From the NCBI GenBank assembly GCA_900555545.1, contig USLQ01000066.1:1-6446 (forward strand): a DNA stretch of 6,446 nucleotides, written 5' to 3'. Origin of the DNA: an uncultured Oscillospiraceae bacterium (GTDB taxonomy: Bacteria > Bacillota > Clostridia > Oscillospirales > Acutalibacteraceae). Made by a program: the position numbers and the translations under genes. Positions within the stretch are counted from its first letter, which is position 1; each line of letters starts with the position of its first letter. The notes below the pieces were generated by a model, which made no database searches, had not been told where the DNA came from, and was given only the letters and a program-made list of their open reading frames with translations. This document shows positions 1 to 6,270 of the stretch, one piece after another.

Positions 1-605
1 TGCTCCATGCCAATCATCAGGCAGTTTTCCTCCCGCGCCTTTTTAATCTGCTCCTCGATCCACTGGAAGTGATCCTCCTTGAACCCGGCGCGCCCCTTGC
101 CGTTCTGGTCGTCGTTGAGGGCGAGCAGCTTGACGTGGTCGCTCAGCCGTACTACGTAAGAAGAAGTGCCCAGATGGGTGGTGAATTCCGCCTCCGCTGC
201 GTCTGGGCCAAAGTCCCGGTAGAAATCCCGCAGCTCATTGCTGGCCATCACCGGAACATCGTGGAAGGTCTGCTCCCCATCATAACGGCGCGGATTTTCA
301 TCGCAGCACCAGTCGTGCGTCGCCGTGATGACATAGACGGGCTTTTTCTCCTTTAACCGGTAGAGCTTCTCCCGGAATTCCTCGTGGGAGACGCGTTCCC
401 CATCGTTTGTCAGGTCCCCGGCGATCAGCACGGCCTGCGTGTCGGAGGCGGCGATTTGCTCGAAGGCGGCGTCAATCAGCTCTGCGGTTTCGGCCAGGCA
501 CTTTTGATCCGATCCGGACCGCAGCTCATAGGCCTTGCCGGAGGTTCCCAGCGTTTTGGAAAAGTAGTGCGTATCGGCAATTACTGTAAATTGAAACGGC
601 TCCAT
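1..605 (-). CDS. Calcineurin-like metallophosphoesterase, N-terminal part (truncated by window edge)
   Basis: An open frame of 201 complete codons starts at ATG 605-603 and is still open at the window edge, so the C-terminal part is missing. The start is fixed by AGGAG at 612-616, about 8 nt away on the minus strand. Visible family motifs: D11-T-H13 near the N-terminus (motif I, DxH), G63-D64-L-T-N-D-G69 (motif II, GDxxxxG) and T96-H97-D98 where GNHD is usual (motif III). D11, H13, D64 and H97 would be metal ligands of a two-metal phosphoesterase; the bridging Asn of motif III is replaced by Thr. There is no signal peptide or membrane segment at the N-terminus, so a cytoplasmic enzyme is likely. 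The substrate cannot be told. It is transcribed away from the alcohol dehydrogenase and is not obviously part of the sialic acid operon. Family assignment is firm; function is unknown. Confidence 0.85.
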   Translation of the reverse strand, partial: MEPFQFTVIADTHYFSKTLGTSGKAYELRSGSDQKCLAETAELIDAAFEQIAASDTQAVLIAGDLTNDGERVSHEEFREKLYRLKEKKPVYVITATHDWCCDENPRRYDGEQTFHDVPVMASNELRDFYRDFGPDAAEAEFTTHLGTSSYVVRLSDHVKLLALNDDQNGKGRAGFKEDHFQWIEEQIKKAREENCLMIGME

Positions 606-639
606 ATAGTATGCTCCTGTTCGTGATAAGTTCTTCTCC

Positions 640-668
640 ATTATAAATCAAAATGAAGTGAAAATAAA
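640..668 (-). promoter_or_regulatory. Putative sigma-A promoter of the metallophosphoesterase gene
   Basis: On the minus strand a perfect TATAAT (640-645) lies 17 nt downstream of a weak -35, TTTATT (663-668). It would give a leader of roughly 30 nt ending at the phosphoesterase RBS and start codon at 605. The -10 is convincing; the -35 matches only about half of the consensus. Confidence 0.5.
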
Positions 669-685
669 TAGGGATTTTTAATATG

Positions 686-714
686 TTGCCGGTGGTTTGC
701 GGTTGTGATAAAAT
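686..714 (+). promoter_or_regulatory. Putative sigma-A promoter of the alcohol dehydrogenase gene
   Basis: TTGCCG (686-691) and TAAAAT (709-714) are separated by exactly 17 nt, 4/6 and 5/6 matches to consensus. Transcription would start near 721, giving a leader of about 45 nt before the ATG at 766. It lies back to back with the minus-strand promoter at 640-668. No palindrome like the nan operator is seen in this region, so the two left-hand genes are probably not in the same regulon. Confidence 0.5.
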
Positions 715-752
715 GGAGGTACTCGATGCAATATATGATCTGAACATATGAG

Positions 753-759
753 AGGGGAG
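753..759 (+). promoter_or_regulatory. Ribosome binding site deciding the alcohol dehydrogenase start
   Basis: AGGGGAG sits 6 nt before ATG 766. A second in-frame ATG at 778 would begin the protein MKALV, a common N-terminus in this family, but is 18 nt away from the motif, so 766 is preferred. Confidence 0.6.
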
Positions 760-765
760 TAATCA

Positions 766-1821
766 ATGGCCCGGACAATGAAAGCGCTCGTGTGTCATGA
801 AGGCGGTCGGATTGAGCTGATGGATCGTCCGCTTCCAAAGCTCCAGGAGTCTACGGATGCAATTGTTCAGGTGACGCTGAGCACAATCTGCACGAGTGAT
901 CTGCATATTATGCACGGCGCCGTACCTCGTGCTGTGCCGGAGACCGTACTGGGGCATGAGTTTGTCGGAATCGTCACACAGGTTGGCGACGGGGTGAAAA
1001 ATCTGCACCCGGGTGACCGTGTGGCGGCTAACTGTGTGACATACTGCGGGGACTGCTGGTTTTGCCGGCGTGGTTATGTCAACAACTGCGAGCACGGCGG
1101 CTGGGAGCTTGGATGCCGGATCGACGGGTGCCAGGCGGAGTATGTGCGCGTCCCACATGCTTCCACCTCCCTCAACAGGATCCCGCATGGGGTGAGTGAC
1201 CGTACCGCCCTGCTGACCGGGGATATCCTCTCAAGCGGATACTTTGGCGCCCAGCTCTGTGAGATCCGGCCGGGCGATACAATTGCCGTCATCGGTGCAG
1301 GTCCGGTGGGGCAGTGCGCCATGATGTGCGCCCGCCTGCTTGGTGCGGAGCGCGTGATTGCCCTGGAGGTTGATCCCGCCCGGCTGCAAATGGCTCTGGA
1401 TCATGGAGCGGCGGATGTAGGCGTAAATCCCGCCGTACAGGATGCTGTGGACGCTATCCTGCGGGAGACATCGGGCCGCGGAGCGGATGGCGTGATTGAG
1501 GCGGCCGGTGGGATCAATACGTTCCAGCTGGCGTGGCAGATTGCACGGCCGAATGCGGTAGTCGCACTTGTCGCCATGTATGAGCAGCAGCAATCTTTGC
1601 CGTTGGAGCGTATGTATGGCAAAAACTTGATTTTTAAAACAGGCGGTGTTGACTCCGCGTACTGCGACGAGCTTTTGAAACATCTGGCCGCCGGGCGCTT
1701 GGATCCGTCGTATTTACTGACGCATCAGGGGCCGCTCAATCAGATCCTCGCCGGTTATAAGACATTTGCGGACAAATCAAGTGGGTGCATGAAGTGGGTT
1801 GTTACCCCCTATGAACGATGA
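766..1821 (+). CDS. Zinc-dependent medium-chain alcohol dehydrogenase (MDR family)
   Basis: A 351-residue protein of normal length for the family, predicted to oxidise an alcohol or reduce a carbonyl with a nicotinamide cofactor in the cytoplasm. Catalytic zinc ligands are probably C42 (CTSD), H64 with E65 (GHE signature, G63-E65) and D153 (TGD), the Cys-His-Asp set of the bacterial secondary-alcohol-dehydrogenase branch. Four cysteines C94, C97, C100 and C108 have the classic spacing of the structural zinc lobe. The Rossmann dinucleotide motif is G177-A-G-P-V-G182, and E201 at the end of the second strand suggests NAD(H) rather than NADP(H); that preference is inference. The gene is monocistronic as far as can be seen, has its own promoter and RBS, and converges on the nan operon across a hairpin terminator. 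The substrate is not identifiable; threonine or polyol dehydrogenase relatives cannot be excluded. Confidence 0.9.
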   Translation: MARTMKALVCHEGGRIELMDRPLPKLQESTDAIVQVTLSTICTSDLHIMHGAVPRAVPETVLGHEFVGIVTQVGDGVKNLHPGDRVAANCVTYCGDCWFCRRGYVNNCEHGGWELGCRIDGCQAEYVRVPHASTSLNRIPHGVSDRTALLTGDILSSGYFGAQLCEIRPGDTIAVIGAGPVGQCAMMCARLLGAERVIALEVDPARLQMALDHGAADVGVNPAVQDAVDAILRETSGRGADGVIEAAGGINTFQLAWQIARPNAVVALVAMYEQQQSLPLERMYGKNLIFKTGGVDSAYCDELLKHLAAGRLDPSYLLTHQGPLNQILAGYKTFADKSSGCMKWVVTPYER

Positions 1822-1903
1822 AGAAATGGTACGGGAAATGTGAAGACAGCGGCGGTCATCGATAGGATTTACGGCAATTGTAGGGAAAACCAAAATAAGG
1901 AAT

Positions 1904-1942
1904 AAAGATGACCTGTAGGGGAATCCCTTACAGGTCATCTTT
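1904..1942. terminator. Bidirectional intrinsic terminator between convergent transcripts
   Basis: A near-perfect inverted repeat: 14 bp pair exactly (1904-1917 with 1929-1942), followed by one G·U and three G-C pairs, an 18-bp stem with a 3-nt AAT loop (1922-1924). On the plus strand it ends in TTTT about 80 nt after the dehydrogenase stop; on the minus strand it ends in TTTATTCCTTATTTT about 60 nt after the DUF2185 gene. Position and symmetry fit termination of both convergent transcripts. The U-tracts are short, so some read-through is possible. The surrounding intergenic stretch (1822-2002) holds nothing else I can support. Confidence 0.8.
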
Positions 1943-2002
1943 TAGCTGTGATATCCGAACACGGTAAGCGGAACCAGTGTATTACGAACAACATTTAATC
2001 AC

Positions 2003-2365
2003 TCAACTGATGCGTTTTCCTGTTTTGTTATCACGAAAAAATTTTTCCCCCCGTTCACAGCAAAACTCCAAATCCGTGCCGACTGGCATGGTGTAGACAG
2101 ATAGGACGGCCGGTTCAATATTAACCAGTGTGTTAAAGTCGGCTATAATCGAATTAGCCGGATTGTCCAGATACTCCTGTGTGTCCGTGTCCCCGATCGC
2201 ACGCCACCCACTGTCATCGGGATTTATACCGTCATCCCGAAATAGCCATTTTAGTTTTGAATGTCCGGACAGCAGGGATTTGGTGACAATCATACCGCCG
2301 GCATGATCAATAACAGAAATCTGTTTTGGCGTAGTAGCCTTTCTGTTACGGCTGAACAGTCCCAC
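2003..2365 (-). CDS. DUF2185 / Imm33-like domain protein, last gene of the nan operon
   Basis: A 120-residue protein read from a GTG start. The pattern G24-M-I-V-T, then S52-G-W-R with the acidic run D59-T-D-T-Q-E-Y-L-D-N-P, then F77-N-T-L-V-N-I-E-P and P94-V-G-T, matches what I remember of the DUF2185 family, also called the Imm33 immunity-protein domain. No biochemical function is established to my knowledge. There is no signal peptide or membrane helix; the N-terminus is short and basic (FSRNRK). It follows the RpiR gene by 19 nt with a strong RBS, so it is probably cotranscribed with the sialic acid genes. Hand-counted GC over 2041-2340 is about 48%, against about 58% in four nanA/nanE lines counted, suggesting a different origin. 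An in-frame ATG at 2443 would extend it 26 residues into the RpiR gene, but the extension is an unusual Arg/Trp-rich peptide and is rejected. Family call is from recall, not a search. Confidence 0.72.
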   Translation of the reverse strand: MGLFSRNRKATTPKQISVIDHAGGMIVTKSLLSGHSKLKWLFRDDGINPDDSGWRAIGDTDTQEYLDNPANSIIADFNTLVNIEPAVLSVYTMPVGTDLEFCCERGEKFFRDNKTGKRIS

Positions 2366-2374
2366 TTTGTTATT

Positions 2375-2380
2375 CCTCCT
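2375..2380 (-). promoter_or_regulatory. Strong RBS that fixes the GTG start of the DUF2185 gene
   Basis: A perfect AGGAGG on the minus strand lies 9 nt before GTG 2365-2363 and just after the RpiR gene's stop (2385-2387). It is the reason for choosing GTG over the upstream ATG at 2443. Confidence 0.75.
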
Positions 2381-2384
2381 GTTC

Positions 2385-3203
2385 CTAATTCTCCTCCAGT
2401 GCCTCCAGCGTAAAATCATGCAGTGTTTCACGGCGGTTCTCATCCAGACGCAGTAGGCGGGAGTAGAGAATATCCACCATCACCAGAATGGGGAACTGTG
2501 GTGAGATGGCCTTGCCCTCCTCCAAGTGCTCTTTAACGGCGAACAGCATCACCTCATCGCAAAAGGTGTGGAAGAACTTTTCGTTATGGGCGGTCATCAA
2601 GATGACCTTGGCGCGGCTCCGTTTAGCGGTTTTGAGGGATTCGAGGACCTCCTCCGTCCGTCCGCTCACGGTGATGCCGATCACGGCGCAGTCCTCGTCC
2701 AGCAGCACGGAGTTCATGCGCATGATGTGGCCATCCGTAATCGCCTCAATATTGACGCCGATACGCATGAATCGCAATTTCATCTCCATCCCGACAAGGC
2801 CGGAGCTACCCTTTCCGTAGACATAGACGCGCTTTTTATTGGAAATCAGCATGGCGATCCGCTCTACCTGTCCCTCATCCAGGAGGGAGTAACTCTTGTT
2901 CAGCAGCTCCTGATAATCGTTGAGTACCACCTTGACCTGACTGCTCGCCGGGGAACGGCTGGCAGGAGCAGCGCCCTGCTCATAGTAAAAGAGAAACTCC
3001 CGATATCCCTTATAACCACACTTTTGCGCAAAACGGGAGAGTGATGCCTCGGAGACGTAAAGCCGTCCAGCGACGCTCTTGGCGGAGAGATTCCCCTTAT
3101 CCTCGTTGTGGATAAAAAAGTCGGCGATCGTCCGTTCCAACGGGGTAAAGCTGCTGTAAATGGATTCGATGTGCGGGATAATGTTTTTTTCGTACGCTTG
3201 CAT
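2385..3203 (-). CDS. nanR: RpiR-family (HTH + SIS) transcriptional regulator, probable sialic acid repressor
   Basis: A 272-residue protein with the standard RpiR layout. The N-terminal winged helix-turn-helix domain covers about residues 1-77; its recognition segment is around S40-F70, with S51-E-A-S-L-S-R-F-A typical of the family. After a Ser/Ala/Pro-rich linker (about 77-90) comes a SIS phosphosugar-binding domain (about 105-250), with G130-K-G-S-S-G135 and T178-V-S-G-R-T183 as likely ligand loops. RpiR-type NanR of Vibrio vulnificus binds ManNAc-6-P through its SIS domain; by context this protein probably does likewise, releasing the palindrome upstream of nanE. It sits inside the operon it would control, 13 nt after nanK, implying autoregulation. 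ATG 3203 is used because the open frame farther upstream is only the antiframe of nanK. Its own RBS is weak (AAAAGAG overlapping the nanK stop), which suggests translational coupling. The family is certain; the ligand and the gene name are inferred from neighbours. Confidence 0.88.
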   Translation of the reverse strand: MQAYEKNIIPHIESIYSSFTPLERTIADFFIHNEDKGNLSAKSVAGRLYVSEASLSRFAQKCGYKGYREFLFYYEQGAAPASRSPASSQVKVVLNDYQELLNKSYSLLDEGQVERIAMLISNKKRVYVYGKGSSGLVGMEMKLRFMRIGVNIEAITDGHIMRMNSVLLDEDCAVIGITVSGRTEEVLESLKTAKRSRAKVILMTAHNEKFFHTFCDEVMLFAVKEHLEEGKAISPQFPILVMVDILYSRLLRLDENRRETLHDFTLEALEEN

Positions 3204-3216
3204 GGCCGATACTCTT

Positions 3217-4110
3217 TTATTCAAAGGCACACTGGGACTTAAAGTGATAAAATGCGCCCAACATCCCGGCGTTGTTTTTGTTTTCCGCAAAGGCAAGGCG
3301 TGTATGTTCAGCCACGGAGGGCAGGAGGTACCGCTCCAAGCTATTGCGCATCCGATCGCAGAGGTACTCTTTCTCCACCATAATGCCACCGCCGAGGACA
3401 ACTACCTCCGGATTGATGACATAGCAGATATTCGCGATTCCCATACCCAGGACGTCCACCATCTCGTCGATAGCCTCCGTACACACAGGATCGCCGCAAC
3501 GTGCCTGGTCAAATACATATTTGCCGTTGACAGATGCAATAGGGAGCCCTTTACGCTCTGCAACCTTTTGGGATAGGATGCTGCTTGCGCCGAGGTCCTG
3601 AAATGCCCCGCCGGGCAGGTGCATATAGCCCACCTCACACCCACTGCCGGAGAAGCCGTGAAACACTTTGCCATCGATGATAATCGCGCCGCCGATCCCG
3701 GTGCCGATCGTCAGGCAGACACTGATCCGGCTCCCGCGAGCAGCGCCGGCGTAGTACTCGGCCAGTCCGGCACAGTTGACATCGTTCTCCACCGCGCATG
3801 GGAGTTGGAACCGCTCTTCCAGCAGCTTTTTCCACTCCGTTCCAGTATAATTGGGGATCAGTGGTGCGGCATAGGTGATTTTGCCGGCGGTGCAGTCCAC
3901 CATTCCGGCGGTAGAAATACAGATCCCTGCAGGTGTAAAGCGTCCGGAGAGTTCCTCGATGATCTGCGTCACCTCGCGTACGATTCCGGGTCCGCCGTGC
4001 TCCATAGCCAGTGTAGGTATGGCGCAGGTCTCCACAAAGACGGCGTCCTCCCGGATGATCCCGTACTTGATCGAGGTGCCGCCAATGTCAATGCAAATGT
4101 AGTTGTTCAT
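3217..4110 (-). CDS. nanK: ROK-family sugar kinase, probable N-acetylmannosamine kinase
   Basis: A 297-residue ROK kinase, full length. The N-terminal phosphate loop is D8-I-G-G-T-S-I-K, the catalytic base region E108-N-D-V-N with D110 as probable general base, the second phosphate/adenosine region G136-T-G-I-G-G, and the C-terminal ROK segment ends in V-V-L-G-G-G. Expected reaction: ATP + ManNAc to ManNAc-6-P, the step between NanA and NanE. In ROK enzymes the sugar-binding E-x-G-H segment normally gives a zinc-ligand His and is followed by a CxCGxxGC zinc site; here it reads E159-V-G-Y162 with no cysteine cluster, so this is a zinc-less variant. GGAGG at 4119-4123 lies 8 nt from ATG 4110, and the gene is 21 nt after the anomerase-family gene. 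Specificity rests on operon context; a glucokinase-like or GlcNAc kinase activity is the alternative. Confidence 0.85.
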   Translation of the reverse strand: MNNYICIDIGGTSIKYGIIREDAVFVETCAIPTLAMEHGGPGIVREVTQIIEELSGRFTPAGICISTAGMVDCTAGKITYAAPLIPNYTGTEWKKLLEERFQLPCAVENDVNCAGLAEYYAGAARGSRISVCLTIGTGIGGAIIIDGKVFHGFSGSGCEVGYMHLPGGAFQDLGASSILSQKVAERKGLPIASVNGKYVFDQARCGDPVCTEAIDEMVDVLGMGIANICYVINPEVVVLGGGIMVEKEYLCDRMRNSLERYLLPSVAEHTRLAFAENKNNAGMLGAFYHFKSQCAFE

Positions 4111-4131
4111 CCCTTCGCCCTCCCGCAGGAT

Positions 4132-4584
4132 TTACTGGATTTTGATCTTAAAAACGGCCTTCTTAACCGGCTCCGCCCCCTGCACCTGGATCCCGGCGCG
4201 GTGCGCGTCGTTCGGGTAACAGACCACAAAATCACCCGGCGCCAGGCAGAGTTGCCCAGTGGGCTCTCCCTCCAAGGGGAGAATATCGCACTGCTCCACG
4301 TAGCTGCTGGAGGCCATATTGGCGATAAATCCGCAGTCGATCCGCTCGTGGCCGCACACCATCAGCTGTAGGTCTAAATAGCGGCGGTGCGCTTCCCACG
4401 TGCGTTCCTCTACAGGAGAGGTTTCATACTCGTTGATATTGAGGATTAGGTTGTCTCCATCGATCGGATAACTGCCCACGGCCATTAAAGCCAAATCGTG
4501 CGACTTGGCGTAGTCAAAGCAGTTACGCACGCGCTGATCCAGCCAGTTGAATTCGTCCAGGTGTTTGATATTTCCCAGAATCAT
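4132..4584 (-). CDS. nanQ: YhcH/YjgK/YiaL family protein, probable sialic acid anomerase
   Basis: A 150-residue protein of the DUF386 cupin-like family (about 150 residues is usual). Family landmarks are E64-A-H66-R-R-Y-L-D71-L-Q73, G78-H-E-R-I, and P116-G-D-F near P124-N-D-A-H128-R; H66, D71 or Q73, and H128 are plausible metal or active-site residues. E. coli YhcH (NanQ) is reported to be an N-acetylneuraminate anomerase that speeds opening of the sugar ring, feeding the open-chain form to the lyase. Placement directly after the lyase gene and before the kinase fits that role. AAGGGGG at 4594-4600 is 9 nt before ATG 4584. Some relatives occur beside other sugar pathways, so the exact substrate is by context. 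Predicted cytoplasmic, no signal sequence. Confidence 0.85.
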   Translation of the reverse strand: MILGNIKHLDEFNWLDQRVRNCFDYAKSHDLALMAVGSYPIDGDNLILNINEYETSPVEERTWEAHRRYLDLQLMVCGHERIDCGFIANMASSSYVEQCDILPLEGEPTGQLCLAPGDFVVCYPNDAHRAGIQVQGAEPVKKAVFKIKIQ

Positions 4585-4603
4585 ATGTTTATGCCCCCTT
4601 TTT

Positions 4604-4618
4604 CCGGTATGGGACCGG
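4604..4618 (-). repeat. Small GC-rich hairpin between lyase and anomerase genes
   Basis: In the 39-nt gap after the lyase stop, CCGGT (4614-4618 on mRNA sense) pairs with ACCGG (4604-4608) around a 5-nt loop, just before the next RBS. It has no U-tract and is too short for a strong terminator. It could act in mRNA processing or stability, or be chance. Confidence 0.3.
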
Positions 4619-4623
4619 TGGAA

Positions 4624-5550
4624 TCACAGGTGTTTTGCGATGGCATTGCGGACCATGGCCGCCGCCTCGCGGGCAATAGCCCGATCCCCATCCTGAAGAT
4701 TTTCCAGCGGTTCACGGACGCCTCCAATATCCAGTCCAGCGTTCATCCGGAGCATCTCTTTGGCCACAGCATACATATTGGCGCGGCCGGAGCACATTTT
4801 ATAGATGATCTCATTGATATCGTACTGAAGGGCGATCGCCTGTTCATGCGCACCGTTGGCAATCAGCTCATTGAGTTTGAGGAAGAGCTCAGGCATCACA
4901 CCATAGGTGCCGCCAATCCCGCCGTCAGCGCCGATAGCCCGGCCGGCGACAAACTGCTCGTCTGGGCCGTTGAATACGATGAAATCGCCCTTGGCCGCCT
5001 TGCCCTCGGCTTTGAACATCTGAATGTCCTGTGTGGGCATAGAGGAGTTTTTGACGCCAATCACGTTCGGGTTCTGCATCATCTCGGCAAACAGGCTCAT
5101 CGTCAGCGCTGTCCCGGCGAGCTGGGGAATGTTGTAAATAACAAAATCGGTATTCGGCGCGGCCGCGCTGATCGCGTTCCAGTAGGCGGCAATCGAGTAC
5201 TCCGGCAAACGGAAGTAGATCGGAGGGATAGAGGCGATCGCATCGACACCTACGCTTTCCGCATGGCGCGCAAGCTCCACGCTGTCGCGCGTATTGTTAC
5301 AGGCGACATGATCAATCACGGTTAATTTGCCCTTGGCCACGGCCATGACATTCTCGATAATCACCTTGCGCTCCTCTACACCCTGATAGATGCCCTCGCC
5401 GGACGATCCGTTGACATAGACGCCCTTGACGCCCTTGTCGATAAAGTATTGGGTGAGCGAACGGACACGCTCAGGACTGACGTTCCCCTTTTCGTCATAG
5501 CAGGCATAAAAAGCGGGGATGACCCCTCTGTATTTTTCAAGATTTTTCAT
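4624..5550 (-). CDS. nanA: N-acetylneuraminate lyase (DapA/NanA superfamily)
   Basis: A 308-residue class I aldolase of the dihydrodipicolinate synthase / N-acetylneuraminate lyase superfamily, of usual length. Expected reaction: Neu5Ac to ManNAc + pyruvate through a Schiff base. K167 in GVKNSS is the Schiff-base lysine and Y139 in YNIP the proton-relay tyrosine (K165 and Y137 in E. coli NanA). G48-S-S-G-E52 binds the pyruvate carboxylate. N194-G-P-D197-E198 matches the Asp-Glu pair (D191, E192) that contacts the sialic acid tail in true lyases and differs from dihydrodipicolinate synthases. The residues after the lysine are Asn-Ser-Ser rather than the Phe-Thr of E. coli NanA, marking a divergent subfamily. 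The gene starts at ATG 5550 with GGAGG at 5559-5563, 8 nt away, and lies 15 nt after nanE. Between nanE, nanQ and nanK, a lyase role is strongly favoured over lysine biosynthesis. Confidence 0.9.
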   Translation of the reverse strand: MKNLEKYRGVIPAFYACYDEKGNVSPERVRSLTQYFIDKGVKGVYVNGSSGEGIYQGVEERKVIIENVMAVAKGKLTVIDHVACNNTRDSVELARHAESVGVDAIASIPPIYFRLPEYSIAAYWNAISAAAPNTDFVIYNIPQLAGTALTMSLFAEMMQNPNVIGVKNSSMPTQDIQMFKAEGKAAKGDFIVFNGPDEQFVAGRAIGADGGIGGTYGVMPELFLKLNELIANGAHEQAIALQYDINEIIYKMCSGRANMYAVAKEMLRMNAGLDIGGVREPLENLQDGDRAIAREAAAMVRNAIAKHL

Positions 5551-5565
5551 GGTTCATACCTCCAG

Positions 5566-6264
5566 TTATTTTTCAAGTTTCTCCATTTCCTGTGTGAAGG
5601 TTCGGGTGATGATCTGCGGCCGGGTGATGATGGAACCGACAACCACGCTGAAGCAGCCGAGCTCGATCACGCGGCGCGCCTTAGCCGGCGTGTTGATATT
5701 CCCCTCCGCAATGACAGGGTGATGGACCTGATTTAGAATGGCGCGGATGATGGCAAAATCGTCCGCCTCAATTCGGTCACCGCGGCTCTGTTCGGTATAG
5801 CCGACAAGCGTGGTCCCGATAAAGTCAAAGCCGAGCGCATCGGCGTGCAGCGCTTCCGCCACAGTGGAACAGTCCGCCATCAGCAGCTGGTCGGGGTATT
5901 TGGTGCGGATATCGTGATAGAGTCCATCGAGGGTCTTGCCGTCCGGCCGCACGGCAGAGGTCGCGTCGAGTGCAATGATCTGCGGCCGGACAGACATCAG
6001 CTCATCAATTTCCCGCATAGTGGGGGTGATATAAACCCCGTTGTCGGGGTAGTCACGCTTGATGATACCGATGACCGGGAGGTCTACATTTTTGCGGATT
6101 TCCGCGATATCCTCACAGGTATTGGCGCGGATTCCCTTTGCTCCGCCCTCTGCGGCTGCGCGCGCCATACGCCCCATGATAAATGAGGAGTGCAGCGGTT
6201 CCTGTGGCAGCGCTTGACAGGATACGATCAAATGGCCCTTTAGGGATTGAATCAAATTGTCCAT
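5566..6264 (-). CDS. nanE: N-acetylmannosamine-6-phosphate 2-epimerase
   Basis: A 232-residue TIM-barrel protein of the NanE family, full length. Expected reaction: ManNAc-6-P to GlcNAc-6-P, linking sialic acid breakdown to amino-sugar metabolism. Landmarks: S15-C-Q at the first strand, G44-I-R-A-N, G66-I-I-K69-R-D-Y with K69 the likely catalytic lysine, A98-L-D-A-T, M129-A-D-C-S-T, G150-T-T-L-V-G-Y-T, A186-E187-G-N-I with E187 the likely catalytic acid, and V-V-V-G-S-I-I-T-R-P for phosphate binding. Start choice: ATG 6264 has AAGGAG 6 nt upstream; another in-frame ATG at 6282 would add six residues, but the RBS would then lie inside the coding part and it has no good RBS of its own. It is the first gene of the operon, directly behind the promoter and palindrome. 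Confidence 0.93.
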   Translation of the reverse strand: MDNLIQSLKGHLIVSCQALPQEPLHSSFIMGRMARAAAEGGAKGIRANTCEDIAEIRKNVDLPVIGIIKRDYPDNGVYITPTMREIDELMSVRPQIIALDATSAVRPDGKTLDGLYHDIRTKYPDQLLMADCSTVAEALHADALGFDFIGTTLVGYTEQSRGDRIEADDFAIIRAILNQVHHPVIAEGNINTPAKARRVIELGCFSVVVGSIITRPQIITRTFTQEMEKLEK

Positions 6265-6270
6265 GACAGT

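Noticed and set aside
726..743. Five-codon leader peptide (ATG...TGA) with GGAGG at 715-719 before the alcohol dehydrogenase
   Set aside because: The GGAGG directly abuts the predicted -10 (709-714) and would lie upstream of the transcription start near 721, so it would not be in the mRNA. The peptide has no regulatory codon pattern.
766..1821. Alcohol dehydrogenase as part of the sialic acid regulon
   Set aside because: Its upstream region has no copy of the palindromic operator and it is on the opposite strand behind a terminator.
2366..2443. N-terminal extension of the DUF2185 protein to an ATG at 2443
   Set aside because: The extension is an Arg/Trp-rich peptide read out of frame from the RpiR gene's end; the AGGAGG plus GTG at 2363-2365 is a better start.
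3204..3401. N-terminal extension of the RpiR regulator to an ATG at 3401
   Set aside because: The extra 66 residues are an out-of-frame reading of nanK, and the RpiR family HTH begins normally from the ATG at 3203.
3619..4371. 250-codon open frame on the plus strand opposite nanK and nanQ
   Set aside because: Antisense shadow of the ROK kinase; no domain signature and it crosses two real genes.
4604..4618. Intrinsic terminator between nanA and nanQ
   Set aside because: The stem is only 5 bp and is followed by A and G residues (the next RBS), not by a U-tract.
4498..5325. 275-codon open frame on the plus strand opposite nanA and nanQ
   Set aside because: It lies antisense to two genes with clear active-site motifs, has no recognisable domain, and is explained by the high GC and codon bias of those genes.
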